64,000 nt of DNA from Flavobacterium sp. CF108 (GTDB taxonomy: Bacteria; Bacteroidota; Bacteroidia; Flavobacteriales; Flavobacteriaceae): positions 62,001-126,000 of the forward strand of contig NZ_FQWW01000004.1 of NCBI RefSeq assembly GCF_900129795.1. Direction: 5' to 3'. This document shows positions 35,088 through 45,000 of this stretch, piece by piece. Numbering within the stretch: position 1 is the first letter of the stretch; the number at the start of each line of letters is the position of its first letter. A program made the translations under genes and the position numbers. The notes beneath the pieces were generated by a model. The model made no database searches and was not told the DNA's origin. It saw nothing but the letters and a program-made list of their open reading frames with translations.

Positions 35088-35540
35088 TTTTAATAGTTTT
35101 AAGTTGTTAAATAATCGGATCCGTTCTTTGGATACGAGAACTATTAAAATGTTACAAAAGTTTTTAAAACTTCAATGAATCCCTATAGCTATTGGGACCA
35201 AATTCCAATGTTGGTGTGGGTTTGTAACGCAAAGTGCGCTAAGGTTTTTCGCAAAGTTTGGAAGTTTTTTTGTTTGTAATTCCGATAGTTATCGAGAAAG
35301 AGCACAAAGCTTTTTCACATTTTTGTCATTGCGAGGAACGAAGTAACCTCACTATAATTAAGACACGAAGCTTGATCCAGCATATGAGATTGCTTCGTTC
35401 CTCGCAAAGACTTAACGTTGCCCTAAAAAATAATTCGTGAAAATTCGTGCAATTCGTGGCAAAAAAAATAAGCACAAAAAAAAATCCCAAACCCCAACAA
35501 GAATTGGAATTTGGAATTTTTATATTGAAATCTAATTCGG
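35088..35540. repeat. Repeat-rich intergenic region upstream of the hydrolase operon
   Basis: Contains a TGTAAC/CGTATC ECF-like promoter pair (35131-35156), fragments of CGCAAAG-type repeats (35226-35265), an imperfect palindrome based on GTCATTGCGAGGAACGAAG (35325-35411) and an AATCCCAAACCCCAA / TTGGAATTTGGAATTT palindrome just before the end of leuS (35482-35520), which may terminate leuS. No convincing ORF was seen. Confidence 0.75.
35131..35156 (-). promoter_or_regulatory. ECF-type promoter candidate
   Basis: On the reverse strand TGTAAC (35156-35151) and CGTATC (35136-35131) are separated by 14 nt, resembling ECF -35/-10 elements. It lies about 45 nt upstream of the hydrolase gene that leads the sigma operon. 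Autoregulation is inferred. Confidence 0.4.
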
Positions 35541-38500
35541 TTACCCTACCAAATTGATGATTTTTCCAGGAACAATAATCACTTTATTTGGAGTTCTTCC
35601 ATCTAATTGTCTTTGCGTTCTTTCGTCTTTCATAACGATTTCTTCGATTTGTGCTGCGGTTAAATCCAAAGGCAATTCGATTGTGAAACGCATTTTTCCG
35701 TTGAAAGAAACTGGATATTCTTTATTTGTTTCAATTAAATGTTTTTCATCAAAAGCTGGGAAAGCAACTTCAGAAATTGAAGTTGTATGTCCTAACTGCG
35801 ACCATAATTCTTCTGCGATATGCGGTGCATAAGGCGAAACCAAAATAGCTAATGGTTCTAAAATCGCTCTTGAATGACAATTTTGAGAAGACAATTCATT
35901 TACACAGATCATAAACTGTGAAACCGAAGTATTGAAAGAGAAATTCTCGATATCTTCTGCTACTTTTTTGATTGTTTTATGTAATGATTTTAAGTTGTCT
36001 TTTGTTGGTTCGTCGTTGTTTACGATTAAACCATTATCATCAAAATACAATCTCCATAATTTTTTTAAGAAACCAAAAACTCCCGAAATACCAGCAGTAT
36101 TCCAAGGTTTTGCCTGCTCTAATGGCCCTAAAAACATTTCGTACAAACGTAATGTATCAGCTCCATATTCATCACAAATATCATCTGGCGTTACCACATT
36201 GTATTTTGATTTTGACATTTTTTCGACTTCGCGAGAAACAAAAAACTTATCATTTTTCATTAAAAATTTAGCATCTTTATATTGAAAGTCTGATTTTTTT
36301 AAGTCTTCAAAATCTAATTCATCATTCCCATTAACAAAACTAACAGGAACATGCAATCTGTATAATCTAACTCCATTTAATGGGCTTAATTTTATATCAT
36401 ACTTTTTATCAAAACCATTTTCACTCAATTCTTTATAAACATCATCTAAAAAATGGTGAAGAAGTTTATGATGCATTTCCATAAAATCTTTGTCATTTTC
36501 GTTTTGAGAAGTTATGTTAAAATATTGAATAACATCAGTAGATAGATAAGTATCGTTTATAATTTCAACTTTTTCTACTATTTGATTAAATTTTTCAAAA
36601 TCTTCATCTCCACTCGCCAATTGAGTACTTACTTGATGAGCTAAAGTCTTTTTCTCTCCTTCAAGTAATTCTTTTGGCTTTTTAAAAGCACTAATTTTAA
36701 ATCCAATCTTAGAAACAAAAGCACTAGTCCCCAAAATCATCCCCTGATTAATCAGTTTTTTGAATGGTTCTTCGGTTGGAGCAAAACCTTTGTCTTTTAA
36801 GAATTTGTTCCAGAAACGAGAATACAATAAGTGTCCGGTTGCGTGCTCGCTACCTCCAATGTATAAATCTACACTTTCCCAGTAAGCCAAAGCTTCTTTG
36901 CTTGCAAATTCGTTTTCATTGTGTGCGTCCATATAACGCATCCAGTACCACGAACTTCCTGCCCAACCTGGCATTGTATTCAATTCCAGAGGAAAAATAG
37001 TCACATTGTCAATCAACTGCGTACTAACTACTGAACACTTAACACTATCCCAAGCCCAAACAGCTGCATTTCCTAAAGGAGGCAAACCGTCTTCTGTTGG
37101 TAAATATTTCTCAACCTCCGGTAAAATAATCGGCAAATGCTGCGTATCAATCATTTTCGGCAATCCGTTTACATAATAAACTGGGAACGGTTCTCCCCAA
37201 TAACGCTGACGAGAGAAAACTGCATCACGCAAACGGTAATTTGTTTTTCCTGTTCCCTGCCCTATTTCTTCTAATTTATAAATCGCTTTTGCTGTTGCAT
37301 CTTTGTAATTTAATCCATTTAAGAAATCAGAATTTGCGATTTTAACATTGTCTTTTGATCCGTAAGCCGCTTCAGAAATATCAACATTAGCAAAGATATT
37401 TTTGATTTCCTGCATTCCGTTTTGACCTTTAAAGAAATTAGCAAAAGCATAATCTCTTTCGTCTCCGCAAGGAACCGCCATTACAGCACCCGTTCCGTAA
37501 CCAGCTAAAACATAATCACCAATCCAAACTGGAATAGCTTCTTTTGTAAAAGGATGTTCCGCATAAGCTCCTGTAAATACTCCCGAAATAGTTTTTACAT
37601 CGGCCATACGCTCACGTTCAGAACGTTTTGCTGTTTTTTCTATATACGCTTCAACAGCAGCTTTTTGTTCTGGAGTTGTAATTTTAGCCACCAAATCATG
37701 TTCTGGCGCCAAAGTCATAAAAGTAACTCCAAAAATAGTATCAGGTCTTGTAGTAAAAACTTCAATTACTTCATCGTGATTTTTCACATTAAAAGTCACC
37801 AAAGCACCAACTGATTTCCCGATCCAATTTCTTTGAGATTCTTTTATAGATTCGCTCCAGTCAATATCATTTAAACCTTGAAGCAAACGTTCGGCATAAG
37901 CAGAAATTCGCATACTCCATTGTGTCATTTTTTTTCTTATAACAGGAAAGCCTCCACGTTCCGAAACTCCGTTTACAATTTCGTCATTTGCCAAAACAGT
38001 TCCTAAACCAGGACACCAGTTTACTTCGGTTTCTGCCAAATACGTCATTCTGTATTGCAACAAGATTTTTTCTTTTTGATCTTCAGAATAAGAATTCCAT
38101 TCCTCTGCAGTAAAAATCGCAACATTGTCATCGCATACTGCTTCAACCAATGCATTTCCGCTTTCTTCAAAAACCTTTACAAGCTCTGAAATTTCAAATG
38201 CCTGTCCTTGTTTTCTGCAATACCAAGAATTGAACAACTGAATAAAAATCCATTGTGTGTGTTTATAATAATCAGGATTTGAAGTTCGTACTTCACGACT
38301 CCAGTCAAATGAAAATCCTATTTTATCTAATTGTTTTCTGTATCCGGCAATCTGCTTTCCTTCTTTATCTACTCCACCGTCAATATTTACACGTGTTGTA
38401 TCTTCAGGACGCTGCCCTGTTTGAATTGCATATTGCTCTGCCGGCAATCCGAAACTGTCGTAACCCATTGGGTGTAAAACATTGAAGCCTTGATGTCTTT

Positions 38501-38693
38501 TGAAACGAGAATACACATCTGAAGCTATATAACCCAGCGGATGCCCAACGTGTAATCCTGCTCCAGATGGATAAGGAAACATATCGAGAACATAATGTTT
38601 AGGTTTTTCAGAGTTATTTTTTGCTGCAAAAGTTTGATTTTCTGCCCAATATTTTTGCCATTTGGCGTCAATTTCGTTTGGATTGTACTTCAT
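35541..38693 (-). CDS. leuS: Leucyl-tRNA synthetase with extra insertion
   Basis: A 1050-residue class I synthetase. HIGH-type motif is HVGH in GAGLHVGHPLGY (near residue 50) and KMSKS is at residues 825-829. Between NQGMILG (about 648) and KMSKS lie about 175 residues; I recall roughly half that spacing in related Bacteroidota proteins. The extra part, with EKKTLAHQVSTQLASGDED and HKLLHHFLDDVYKELSENG, looks helical. The reverse strand carries a full TTTG-N19-TAAATTTG promoter. It charges tRNA-Leu; the editing domain region (CP1) is also present. Confidence 0.96.
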   Translation of the reverse strand: MKYNPNEIDAKWQKYWAENQTFAAKNNSEKPKHYVLDMFPYPSGAGLHVGHPLGYIASDVYSRFKRHQGFNVLHPMGYDSFGLPAEQYAIQTGQRPEDTTRVNIDGGVDKEGKQIAGYRKQLDKIGFSFDWSREVRTSNPDYYKHTQWIFIQLFNSWYCRKQGQAFEISELVKVFEESGNALVEAVCDDNVAIFTAEEWNSYSEDQKEKILLQYRMTYLAETEVNWCPGLGTVLANDEIVNGVSERGGFPVIRKKMTQWSMRISAYAERLLQGLNDIDWSESIKESQRNWIGKSVGALVTFNVKNHDEVIEVFTTRPDTIFGVTFMTLAPEHDLVAKITTPEQKAAVEAYIEKTAKRSERERMADVKTISGVFTGAYAEHPFTKEAIPVWIGDYVLAGYGTGAVMAVPCGDERDYAFANFFKGQNGMQEIKNIFANVDISEAAYGSKDNVKIANSDFLNGLNYKDATAKAIYKLEEIGQGTGKTNYRLRDAVFSRQRYWGEPFPVYYVNGLPKMIDTQHLPIILPEVEKYLPTEDGLPPLGNAAVWAWDSVKCSVVSTQLIDNVTIFPLELNTMPGWAGSSWYWMRYMDAHNENEFASKEALAYWESVDLYIGGSEHATGHLLYSRFWNKFLKDKGFAPTEEPFKKLINQGMILGTSAFVSKIGFKISAFKKPKELLEGEKKTLAHQVSTQLASGDEDFEKFNQIVEKVEIINDTYLSTDVIQYFNITSQNENDKDFMEMHHKLLHHFLDDVYKELSENGFDKKYDIKLSPLNGVRLYRLHVPVSFVNGNDELDFEDLKKSDFQYKDAKFLMKNDKFFVSREVEKMSKSKYNVVTPDDICDEYGADTLRLYEMFLGPLEQAKPWNTAGISGVFGFLKKLWRLYFDDNGLIVNNDEPTKDNLKSLHKTIKKVAEDIENFSFNTSVSQFMICVNELSSQNCHSRAILEPLAILVSPYAPHIAEELWSQLGHTTSISEVAFPAFDEKHLIETNKEYPVSFNGKMRFTIELPLDLTAAQIEEIVMKDERTQRQLDGRTPNKVIIVPGKIINLVG

Positions 38694-38759
38694 TTCTAAG
38701 TGACTAAAATTCTAAGTTACTAAGGTTCTAAGGCTTTTCACTAAATTAATTATTAGGCG

Positions 38760-38767
38760 CAAATTTA
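38760..38767 (-). promoter_or_regulatory. -7 box of leuS
   Basis: A perfect TAAATTTG on the reverse strand, with a TTTG -33 element at 38790-38787 (19-nt spacer), about 67 nt upstream of the ATG. Confidence 0.65.
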
Positions 38768-38824
38768 CATTTATTGTCGTTTGTACCAAAGCTATTTCAT
38801 TGACAAACAAATAAATTTACGTTT

Positions 38825-38854
38825 TACGTATTTACAATTAAGTAAAAATACGTA
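38825..38854. promoter_or_regulatory. Palindromic operator candidate upstream of the ModE-like gene
   Basis: TACGTATTTAC and GTAAAAATACGTA form a near-perfect inverted repeat 38 nt before the ATG. It could be the autoregulatory site of the ModE-like protein. Confidence 0.4.
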
Positions 38855-38891
38855 TTATTGCAATTACAAATACTTATTTGCACTGAAATCT

Positions 38892-39239
38892 ATGGTAGAA
38901 AATAAGAAATACAATATCGAAGTTCGGGTTTGGATTGAAGGAGCAGAAGGCGCCTTTCTTGGTATTGGTAAAATCTGGCTTTTAGAAAATATTCGAAAAA
39001 CAGGTTCGATTACAAATGCTGCAAAAGAAATGAAAATGGCGTATCGACAAGCCTGGCAATTAGTTGAAGAAATGAACCAGCGTGCCGAAAGTCCGCTTGT
39101 TGAAAAACTATTGGGAGGAAAAGGCGGCGGCGGCGCAAGATTGACAGAAGCCGGAGAAAGAGCGATAATTACTTTTTACGAACTCGAAAAACGTATTAAA
39201 GATTTTGCTGAAAAAGAAACTCAAAATCTGAAATTTTAA
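38892..39239 (+). CDS. ModE-like winged-helix regulator (N-terminal domain only)
   Basis: A 115-residue protein. ATG at 38892 is preferred because MVENKKYNIEVRVWIEG starts the domain. IRKTGSITNAAKEMKMAYRQAWQLVEEMN is the winged-helix recognition segment of ModE-type molybdate regulators. A C-terminal molybdate-binding (TOBE) domain is absent; this short form is known in several phyla. Ninety-six nucleotides downstream on the same strand is a TonB receptor. If it senses molybdate, the pair could import an oxyanion; this is inference. Confidence 0.78.
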   Translation: MVENKKYNIEVRVWIEGAEGAFLGIGKIWLLENIRKTGSITNAAKEMKMAYRQAWQLVEEMNQRAESPLVEKLLGGKGGGGARLTEAGERAIITFYELEKRIKDFAEKETQNLKF

Positions 39240-39335
39240 TCTCAATTATTATCATTAAAAAAAACAAATTAACCAAGACCATTTTTTTTAACCATCAGTA
39301 TTCATTTTGAAACATACTGAAATAAAACCAAAAAC

Positions 39336-41897
39336 ATGAACCAAAAACTATTTCTGTTTTTTCTAATTATAAGCCTGAAAAGTTTTTCTCAAACCGAAAA
39401 TTCTAAAGCAAAACAAGACAGTATAAAAAAAGAAGAATTAAACGAAGTTGTAATAACAGCATCCCGACGTCCTGAAAATTTAATGCGTTCGCCCATAACA
39501 ATTGAACAATTAAAATCGGCGGAAGCCAAAAATATGGGATCGGCAAGTATTTATGAAGCGTTGGAAAATGTAAAAGGCGTTCAGATTATTACGCCAAGTT
39601 TGGGTTTTAAAGTGATTAATACTAGAGGTTTTGCGAATTCGACCAATGTTAGATTTGCACAATTAGTGGACGGAATTGATAATCAGGCTCCGCATTTGGG
39701 CGCACCAATTGCAAATGCGCTGGGTGCCAATGAACTTGATATTGATAAAATTGAAATTATTCCGGGAACTGCCGCGGCTTTGTACGGAATGAATGCTATT
39801 AATGGATTGGCCAATATCCAGACTAAAAATCCTTTTGAGTATCAGGGAATCGCTGTGCAGCAATTAACTGGTGTAAATCATGTTGGAAACATTGACCGGT
39901 TTTCACCAAAAGTTTATTCGCAGTTTAATTTGAGATTGGCAAAAGCTTTCAATGAAAAATTCGCTTTTAAGATTAATGCTTCTTCAACTGGAGGAACAGA
40001 TTGGGCTGCGGATGACAGAACCGATTTAGCTCCAAATGCAAATGCTTCTACCAATTTATTTGGTGCCGATAATCCGGCTTACGATGAAGTAAATGGTTAC
40101 GGAAATGAATCAGCAAACCGAAAAACATTAAACCTAAACGGTAAAAATTATGTTGTTGCCAGAACGGGTTATCGCGAAACAGAAATTTCTAATTATGATA
40201 TCAAAAACTATAAAGCTGATGTTGGATTTTATTTTCGTCCAAAGCAAGGAAATGAACTTTCTGTAACGTATAAAACCGCTTTAATCAATACTATTTATCA
40301 GCGTTCGAACCGTTTTAGGCTTGACGATTATACTTTAAACCAGTTTGCGGTAGATTATCACACTCCTATTTTTCAGGTAAAAGCGTATGCTACAACCGAA
40401 AATACCGGAAACTCATACAACATGCGTTCTTTAGCCGAAAACATGGATCGCGCTTATAAATCTGATGATAAATGGTTTGCTGATTACAGCACTGCTTATA
40501 AAAATGCGGTTACAAATGGCGCTTCAATTGCTGATGCTCACAGAATTGCCAGAACGCAGTCTGATCAAGGTCGATTTGAACCGGGAACTGAGGCTTATGA
40601 AAACAAAAAAAACGAACTAATCGATATCAATAACTGGGATATTGGCGCGGCTTTGCGTGTAAAATCGACTTTAGTTCATGGTGAAGGTTTGTTCAATTGG
40701 GACAAAGCTTTTGTTGGTTTCTTCGAAAAAATCGAGGCTAAACTTTTAAGCGGTTTCGATTATAGAAATTATATTATTGTTCCCGATGGAAATTATTTTA
40801 TAAATCCTGTTCATGCTGATGAAAACCTGACGTATCAAAAAACGGGAGGTTTTACTCAATTGACAAAAGATTTATTTCGTTCCAAATTACGTTTAGGCGC
40901 AACAATACGAATTGATAAAGCTGATTATTTTGATGCTAAATTTACACCGCAGTTCACGGCTGTTTATTCTCCAAAAGAAGCGCTTAATTTTAGAGCTTCG
41001 TATCAAAACGGATATCGATTTCCGAGTATTTTCGAAGGGTTTTCTAACGTGAATTCCGGCGGCGTAAAACGTGTTGGCGGTTTACGAATTATGTCTGATG
41101 GTATTTTTGAGAATTCATACACAAAAGCTTCTATCGATAAATTTCAGGCGCAGGTAAACAGCGATGTGAACACAAACGGTTTAACGCAGGCGCAGGCTAT
41201 TGAAAAGAATAAAAATACAATTCAAAAAAATCCTTATACCTATTTACAGCCTGAATTTGTAAAGTCTTTTGAATTTGGTTTTAGAGGAATTACATTAAAC
41301 CGAAATCTTTTTATTGATGCCGATTTCTATTATAACTCGTATAAAAATTTCATCGCTCAGGTCGAAGCCAGTATTCCAAATACTACAGATCCAAATCAAA
41401 TTCCGACTGCTTTATATTCAAAAAACACGCAAAATCGTTACCGCTTGTGGACTAATTCTAAAAGTAAGATTTACAATTATGGTGGAAGTTTAGGTTTAAA
41501 ATATCGAATTGATGAAACTTTTACGGCTTTAACCAATCTTACTTACACCAAACTCGACAGAACTGATGATAAAGATGGTTTAGAAGATGGCTTCAACACG
41601 CCGGAATTTAATGTAAACGGAACTTTAATGGCTCAAAACATCTGGAAAAATCTTAGCGCAAGTGCTACGGCGCGTTATCAAAACAATTTTGATTATGTTT
41701 CTTTTTTAGTCAGCGGAACTGTTCCGGCTTATTGGTCAATGGATGCACAAATCAATTACAATTTCAAAAAAACTGGTCTTACTACAAAATTAGGCGGAAC
41801 GAATATTTTAAATAAACCTTATACTTCTATTCTTGGCGGACCGTCAATTGGCGGATTGTATTATTTATCTCTAGTTTGGGAAACCAGCAAAATCTAA
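39336..41897 (+). CDS. TonB-dependent receptor, possibly for an oxyanion
   Basis: An 853-residue receptor: signal peptide ending KSFSQ; TonB-box-like EELNEVVITASRRPE at about residues 32-46; plug domain with ASIYEALENVKGVQI, NTRGFANSTN, VDGIDNQAPHLG and IEIIPGTAAALYG; and a long barrel to about residue 848. There is no N-terminal carboxypeptidase-like domain. The ligand is unknown. The ModE-like neighbour suggests molybdate/tungstate or a metal chelate; no ABC importer is in view. Confidence 0.85.
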   Translation: MNQKLFLFFLIISLKSFSQTENSKAKQDSIKKEELNEVVITASRRPENLMRSPITIEQLKSAEAKNMGSASIYEALENVKGVQIITPSLGFKVINTRGFANSTNVRFAQLVDGIDNQAPHLGAPIANALGANELDIDKIEIIPGTAAALYGMNAINGLANIQTKNPFEYQGIAVQQLTGVNHVGNIDRFSPKVYSQFNLRLAKAFNEKFAFKINASSTGGTDWAADDRTDLAPNANASTNLFGADNPAYDEVNGYGNESANRKTLNLNGKNYVVARTGYRETEISNYDIKNYKADVGFYFRPKQGNELSVTYKTALINTIYQRSNRFRLDDYTLNQFAVDYHTPIFQVKAYATTENTGNSYNMRSLAENMDRAYKSDDKWFADYSTAYKNAVTNGASIADAHRIARTQSDQGRFEPGTEAYENKKNELIDINNWDIGAALRVKSTLVHGEGLFNWDKAFVGFFEKIEAKLLSGFDYRNYIIVPDGNYFINPVHADENLTYQKTGGFTQLTKDLFRSKLRLGATIRIDKADYFDAKFTPQFTAVYSPKEALNFRASYQNGYRFPSIFEGFSNVNSGGVKRVGGLRIMSDGIFENSYTKASIDKFQAQVNSDVNTNGLTQAQAIEKNKNTIQKNPYTYLQPEFVKSFEFGFRGITLNRNLFIDADFYYNSYKNFIAQVEASIPNTTDPNQIPTALYSKNTQNRYRLWTNSKSKIYNYGGSLGLKYRIDETFTALTNLTYTKLDRTDDKDGLEDGFNTPEFNVNGTLMAQNIWKNLSASATARYQNNFDYVSFLVSGTVPAYWSMDAQINYNFKKTGLTTKLGGTNILNKPYTSILGGPSIGGLYYLSLVWETSKI

Positions 41898-42207
41898 TAT
41901 TTAACCGCAAAGTTCGCAAAGATTTTTATCTAAGTTATACGGTTATAAACGCAATAACCTTGCAAACATTGAGCATTTTTTTGCCACAGATTAAAAGGAT
42001 TAAAATGATTTTTTCTAATCTGTGCTAATCCTTTAATCTGTGGCCATTCTCTTTAAACTTTGCGAACCTTGCGTAAACCTTAGCGAACTTTGCGGTTAAA
42101 TTCCCTTAACTATTCAATATCAAATCGTACATTTATAGTATAAAAGTTTGTTATTAACTTTAAATAAAGAAATTCTTTATTATTTTTACCACATAATTTA
42201 AGTATCT
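41898..42207. repeat. Nested palindromic intergenic repeat
   Basis: An outer perfect 17-bp pair TTAACCGCAAAGTTCGC (41900-41916) and its complement (42083-42099) encloses an inner pair GCCACAGATTAAAAGGATTA (41983-42002) and its complement with one base missing (42026-42044). No ORF was seen. Confidence 0.85.
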
Positions 42208-43083
42208 ATGAGTTCTAATTTTGATAAATTTCAAAAACGCAGGTTAATTTCCTCTTATTTTTCGGTTGTATTAAGTGTATTCTTGGTTTTATTCCTTTTG
42301 GGAGTACTGGGATTATTCATTATCAATTCTAAAAAACTGGCAGATGATTTTAAAGAAAAAATCGCTATGACGGTTTTCTTTAAAAACGAAGCGAATGACA
42401 GTATTATCAAAGCATTTGATTCAGAATTAAAAAGAGCTCCTTTTGCGCTTTCTTATGTTTATGTAAGCAAAGAAAAAGCAGCAAAAGAACATACTGATAT
42501 TATTGGAGAAGACTTCCTGACATTCTTAGGCGAAAATCCTTTATTGAATTCATACGACATTCACTTGAAAGCGGATTATGTTGAAAGAGACAGTATCTCT
42601 AAAATCGAAAGCGCATTACGTCAAAACACTATGATTGAAGACATTGTTTACGACAAACAATTAGTAAATCTGGTAAACGACAATATAAAAAGAGTAAGTA
42701 TGTGGATTTTGATTATCAGTGGTTTCCTTACTGTAATTGCTGTTTTATTAATCAATAGTTCGCTGCGTTTGTCTATTCATTCCAACCGTTTTATTATTAA
42801 AACCATGCAGATGGTAGGTGCTACAAAATCGTTTATTCGTAAGCCTTTTGTAACACGCAGCGTAAAATTAGGAATGCTTGGCGCTTTATTGGCAATTATC
42901 TGCTTAATTGGACTTTTATTCTATGTAGAAACTAATTTCCCTGGTTTAGGAATTTTAGAAGATAAAGCTTTAATTGGATTGGTTTTATTGGCCGTTTTCG
43001 GATTAGGAGTTTTAATTACTTGGGTAAGCACGCACTTTGCAACACAGCGTTTCCTTAATTTGAGAACTGACGATCTTTATTAA
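42208..43083 (+). CDS. ftsX: Cell division protein FtsX
   Basis: A 291-residue permease-like protein: N-terminal cytosolic segment, membrane helix at about 18-40, a periplasmic domain of about 115 residues, and three helices toward the C-terminus with the FtsX motif MQMVGATKSFIRKPF. It works with FtsE in peptidoglycan hydrolase regulation at the divisome; ftsE is not in the window. The order ftsX-DUF3098-uppP-truB is conserved in Flavobacteriia. Confidence 0.92.
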   Translation: MSSNFDKFQKRRLISSYFSVVLSVFLVLFLLGVLGLFIINSKKLADDFKEKIAMTVFFKNEANDSIIKAFDSELKRAPFALSYVYVSKEKAAKEHTDIIGEDFLTFLGENPLLNSYDIHLKADYVERDSISKIESALRQNTMIEDIVYDKQLVNLVNDNIKRVSMWILIISGFLTVIAVLLINSSLRLSIHSNRFIIKTMQMVGATKSFIRKPFVTRSVKLGMLGALLAIICLIGLLFYVETNFPGLGILEDKALIGLVLLAVFGLGVLITWVSTHFATQRFLNLRTDDLY

Positions 43084-43171
43084 TTTTAGATTGCAGACTG
43101 TAGATTTTAGATTTAAAAATAAACTCATATAAAACAGAGGATAAGATTGCTTCGTTCCTCGCAATGACAAA

Positions 43172-43426
43172 ATGAAAAACAACAATATTAAAGAAGAACA
43201 ACAGCAAAAACAGGAATTCCTTTTTGACAGTATCAATTACAAAATTCTATTAATTGGTATTGCTGTAATTGCATTAGGATTTATTTTAATGTCTGGCGGT
43301 GGAAGCGATAATCCGAATGTTTTTAATGAGGATGTTTTTAGTTTTAGACGTATTCGTTTAGCTCCAACTACTGTTTTAATTGGTTTTGGAATCACGATTT
43401 ATTCTATTTTCAAAAAATCTAAATAA
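43172..43426 (+). CDS. DUF3098 family small membrane protein
   Basis: An 84-residue protein with two hydrophobic helices (about 26-43 and 62-79) and a polar Gln/Lys-rich N-terminus, matching DUF3098. Its function is unknown. The conserved position between ftsX and uppP hints at an envelope or division link. It starts in the tail of a GATTGCTTCGTTCCTCGC repeat. Confidence 0.8.
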   Translation: MKNNNIKEEQQQKQEFLFDSINYKILLIGIAVIALGFILMSGGGSDNPNVFNEDVFSFRRIRLAPTTVLIGFGITIYSIFKKSK

Positions 43427-43510
43427 ATTAGGTTTATAGATTTCAATTAAAACTTTGAGCGCAGCGAAAAGAACAATCTGAAATCTAAAATCTGAAATCT
43501 AAAATTTCTA

Positions 43511-44308
43511 ATGAACACATTACAAGCTATCGTTCTTGCCATTATTGAAGGAATTACAGAATTTTTACCTGTTTCTTCAACTGGTCACATGATTATTGCC
43601 TCTTCTTTTTTTGGGATCGCACACGAAGATTTCACTAAACTTTTCACAATTGTTATTCAGCTTGGTGCTATCCTTTCGGTTGTTGTTTTATACTTTAAAC
43701 GTTTCTTTCAAACGCTTGATTTTTACTTTAAACTTTTAGTTGCTTTTATTCCGGCCGTAGTTTTAGGATTATTACTGAGTGACTTTATTGATGGTTTATT
43801 AGAAAATCCAATTACAGTTGCGGTTTCTCTTTTAATTGGAGGATTAATTTTATTGAAAGTTGACGAATGGTTCAACAACCCAAATACTGCCGAAACTTCA
43901 CAAGAAATCACGTATTTACAAGCCGTAAAAATTGGATTATTTCAATGTGTCGCGATGATTCCGGGAGTTTCACGAAGCGGCGCGAGTATTGTGGGCGGAA
44001 TGTCTCAAAAACTATCAAGAACAACGGCTGCCGAATTCTCGTTTTTTCTTGCCGTTCCAACTATGCTGGGCGCAACAGTAAAAAAATGCTACGATTATTA
44101 TAAAGCCGGATTTGAATTATCTCACGATCAAATCAACATATTAGTTATTGGAAATATAGTTGCTTTTATTGTAGCACTTTTGGCTATTAAAACCTTTATT
44201 GGATTTTTGACTAAAAACGGTTTTAAAGTTTTTGGTTATTACCGAATTCTTGCCGGAATCATCTTATTGCTGATTCACTTTTTCATTCACCCGCTTACCA
44301 TTATATAA
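43511..44308 (+). CDS. uppP: Undecaprenyl-diphosphatase UppP/BacA
   Basis: A 265-residue membrane enzyme that recycles undecaprenyl pyrophosphate to the monophosphate carrier. Motif I is [14 protein letters not shown] near residues 14-27 and motif II is [10 protein letters not shown] near 155-164. Multiple hydrophobic helices follow. It overlaps truB by one nucleotide (TAATG), showing coupling. Confidence 0.94.
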   Translation: MNTLQAIVLAIIEGITEFLPVSSTGHMIIASSFFGIAHEDFTKLFTIVIQLGAILSVVVLYFKRFFQTLDFYFKLLVAFIPAVVLGLLLSDFIDGLLENPITVAVSLLIGGLILLKVDEWFNNPNTAETSQEITYLQAVKIGLFQCVAMIPGVSRSGASIVGGMSQKLSRTTAAEFSFFLAVPTMLGATVKKCYDYYKAGFELSHDQINILVIGNIVAFIVALLAIKTFIGFLTKNGFKVFGYYRILAGIILLLIHFFIHPLTII

Positions 44309-45000
44309 TGACACCCGAAGAATATTTAAACGGACAGGTTTTATTGATAGACAAACCTTTAAAATGGAGTTCGTTTCAAGCGGTCAATAAATTAAAATAC
44401 CTTTTAATTAATAAAGTCGGACTTCCAAAAAAGTTTAAAATTGGTCATGCCGGAACTTTAGATCCACTGGCAACAGGTTTATTATTAATTTGTACCGGAA
44501 AATTTACCAAAAGAATTTCTGAACTTCAGGGTCAGGCAAAAGAATATACGGGAACATTTTATATTGGAGCCACTACTCCATCGTATGATTTAGAAACCGA
44601 AATCGATCAGACTTTTCCAACGGAACATATCGATGAAGCTTTGATTCACGAAACAGTAAAACAGTTTTTAGGCGAAATCAACCAGAAACCACCTATTTTT
44701 TCGGCTATTAAAAAAGATGGTGTTCGTTTATATGAACATGCGCGCGCCGGAGAATCTATAGAAATTGAAAGCAGAAAAACTACGATTCACGAATTTGAAA
44801 TTACAAGAATAGAATTGCCTGAAATTGATTTTAGAGTAGTTTGCAGTAAAGGAACTTATATTCGTTCTCTTGCTTACGATTTTGGAAAAGCAATGAATTC
44901 TGGCTCACATTTAACTGTTTTACGCAGAACAAAGATTGGCGATTATGACGTAAAAAATGCGATTGATATTACGTTGTTTGAAGAAAGTCTTTCTTCATAA
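44308..45000 (+). CDS. truB: tRNA pseudouridine(55) synthase TruB
   Basis: A 230-residue RNA-modifying enzyme. The catalytic aspartate is in GTLDPLATG and the N-terminal motif is LLIDKPLKWSSF. The C-terminal KGTYIRSLAYDFG is typical of the family. It ends the ftsX-uppP cluster and is followed by a short 10-bp hairpin that may end the transcript. Confidence 0.93.
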   Translation: MTPEEYLNGQVLLIDKPLKWSSFQAVNKLKYLLINKVGLPKKFKIGHAGTLDPLATGLLLICTGKFTKRISELQGQAKEYTGTFYIGATTPSYDLETEIDQTFPTEHIDEALIHETVKQFLGEINQKPPIFSAIKKDGVRLYEHARAGESIEIESRKTTIHEFEITRIELPEIDFRVVCSKGTYIRSLAYDFGKAMNSGSHLTVLRRTKIGDYDVKNAIDITLFEESLSS

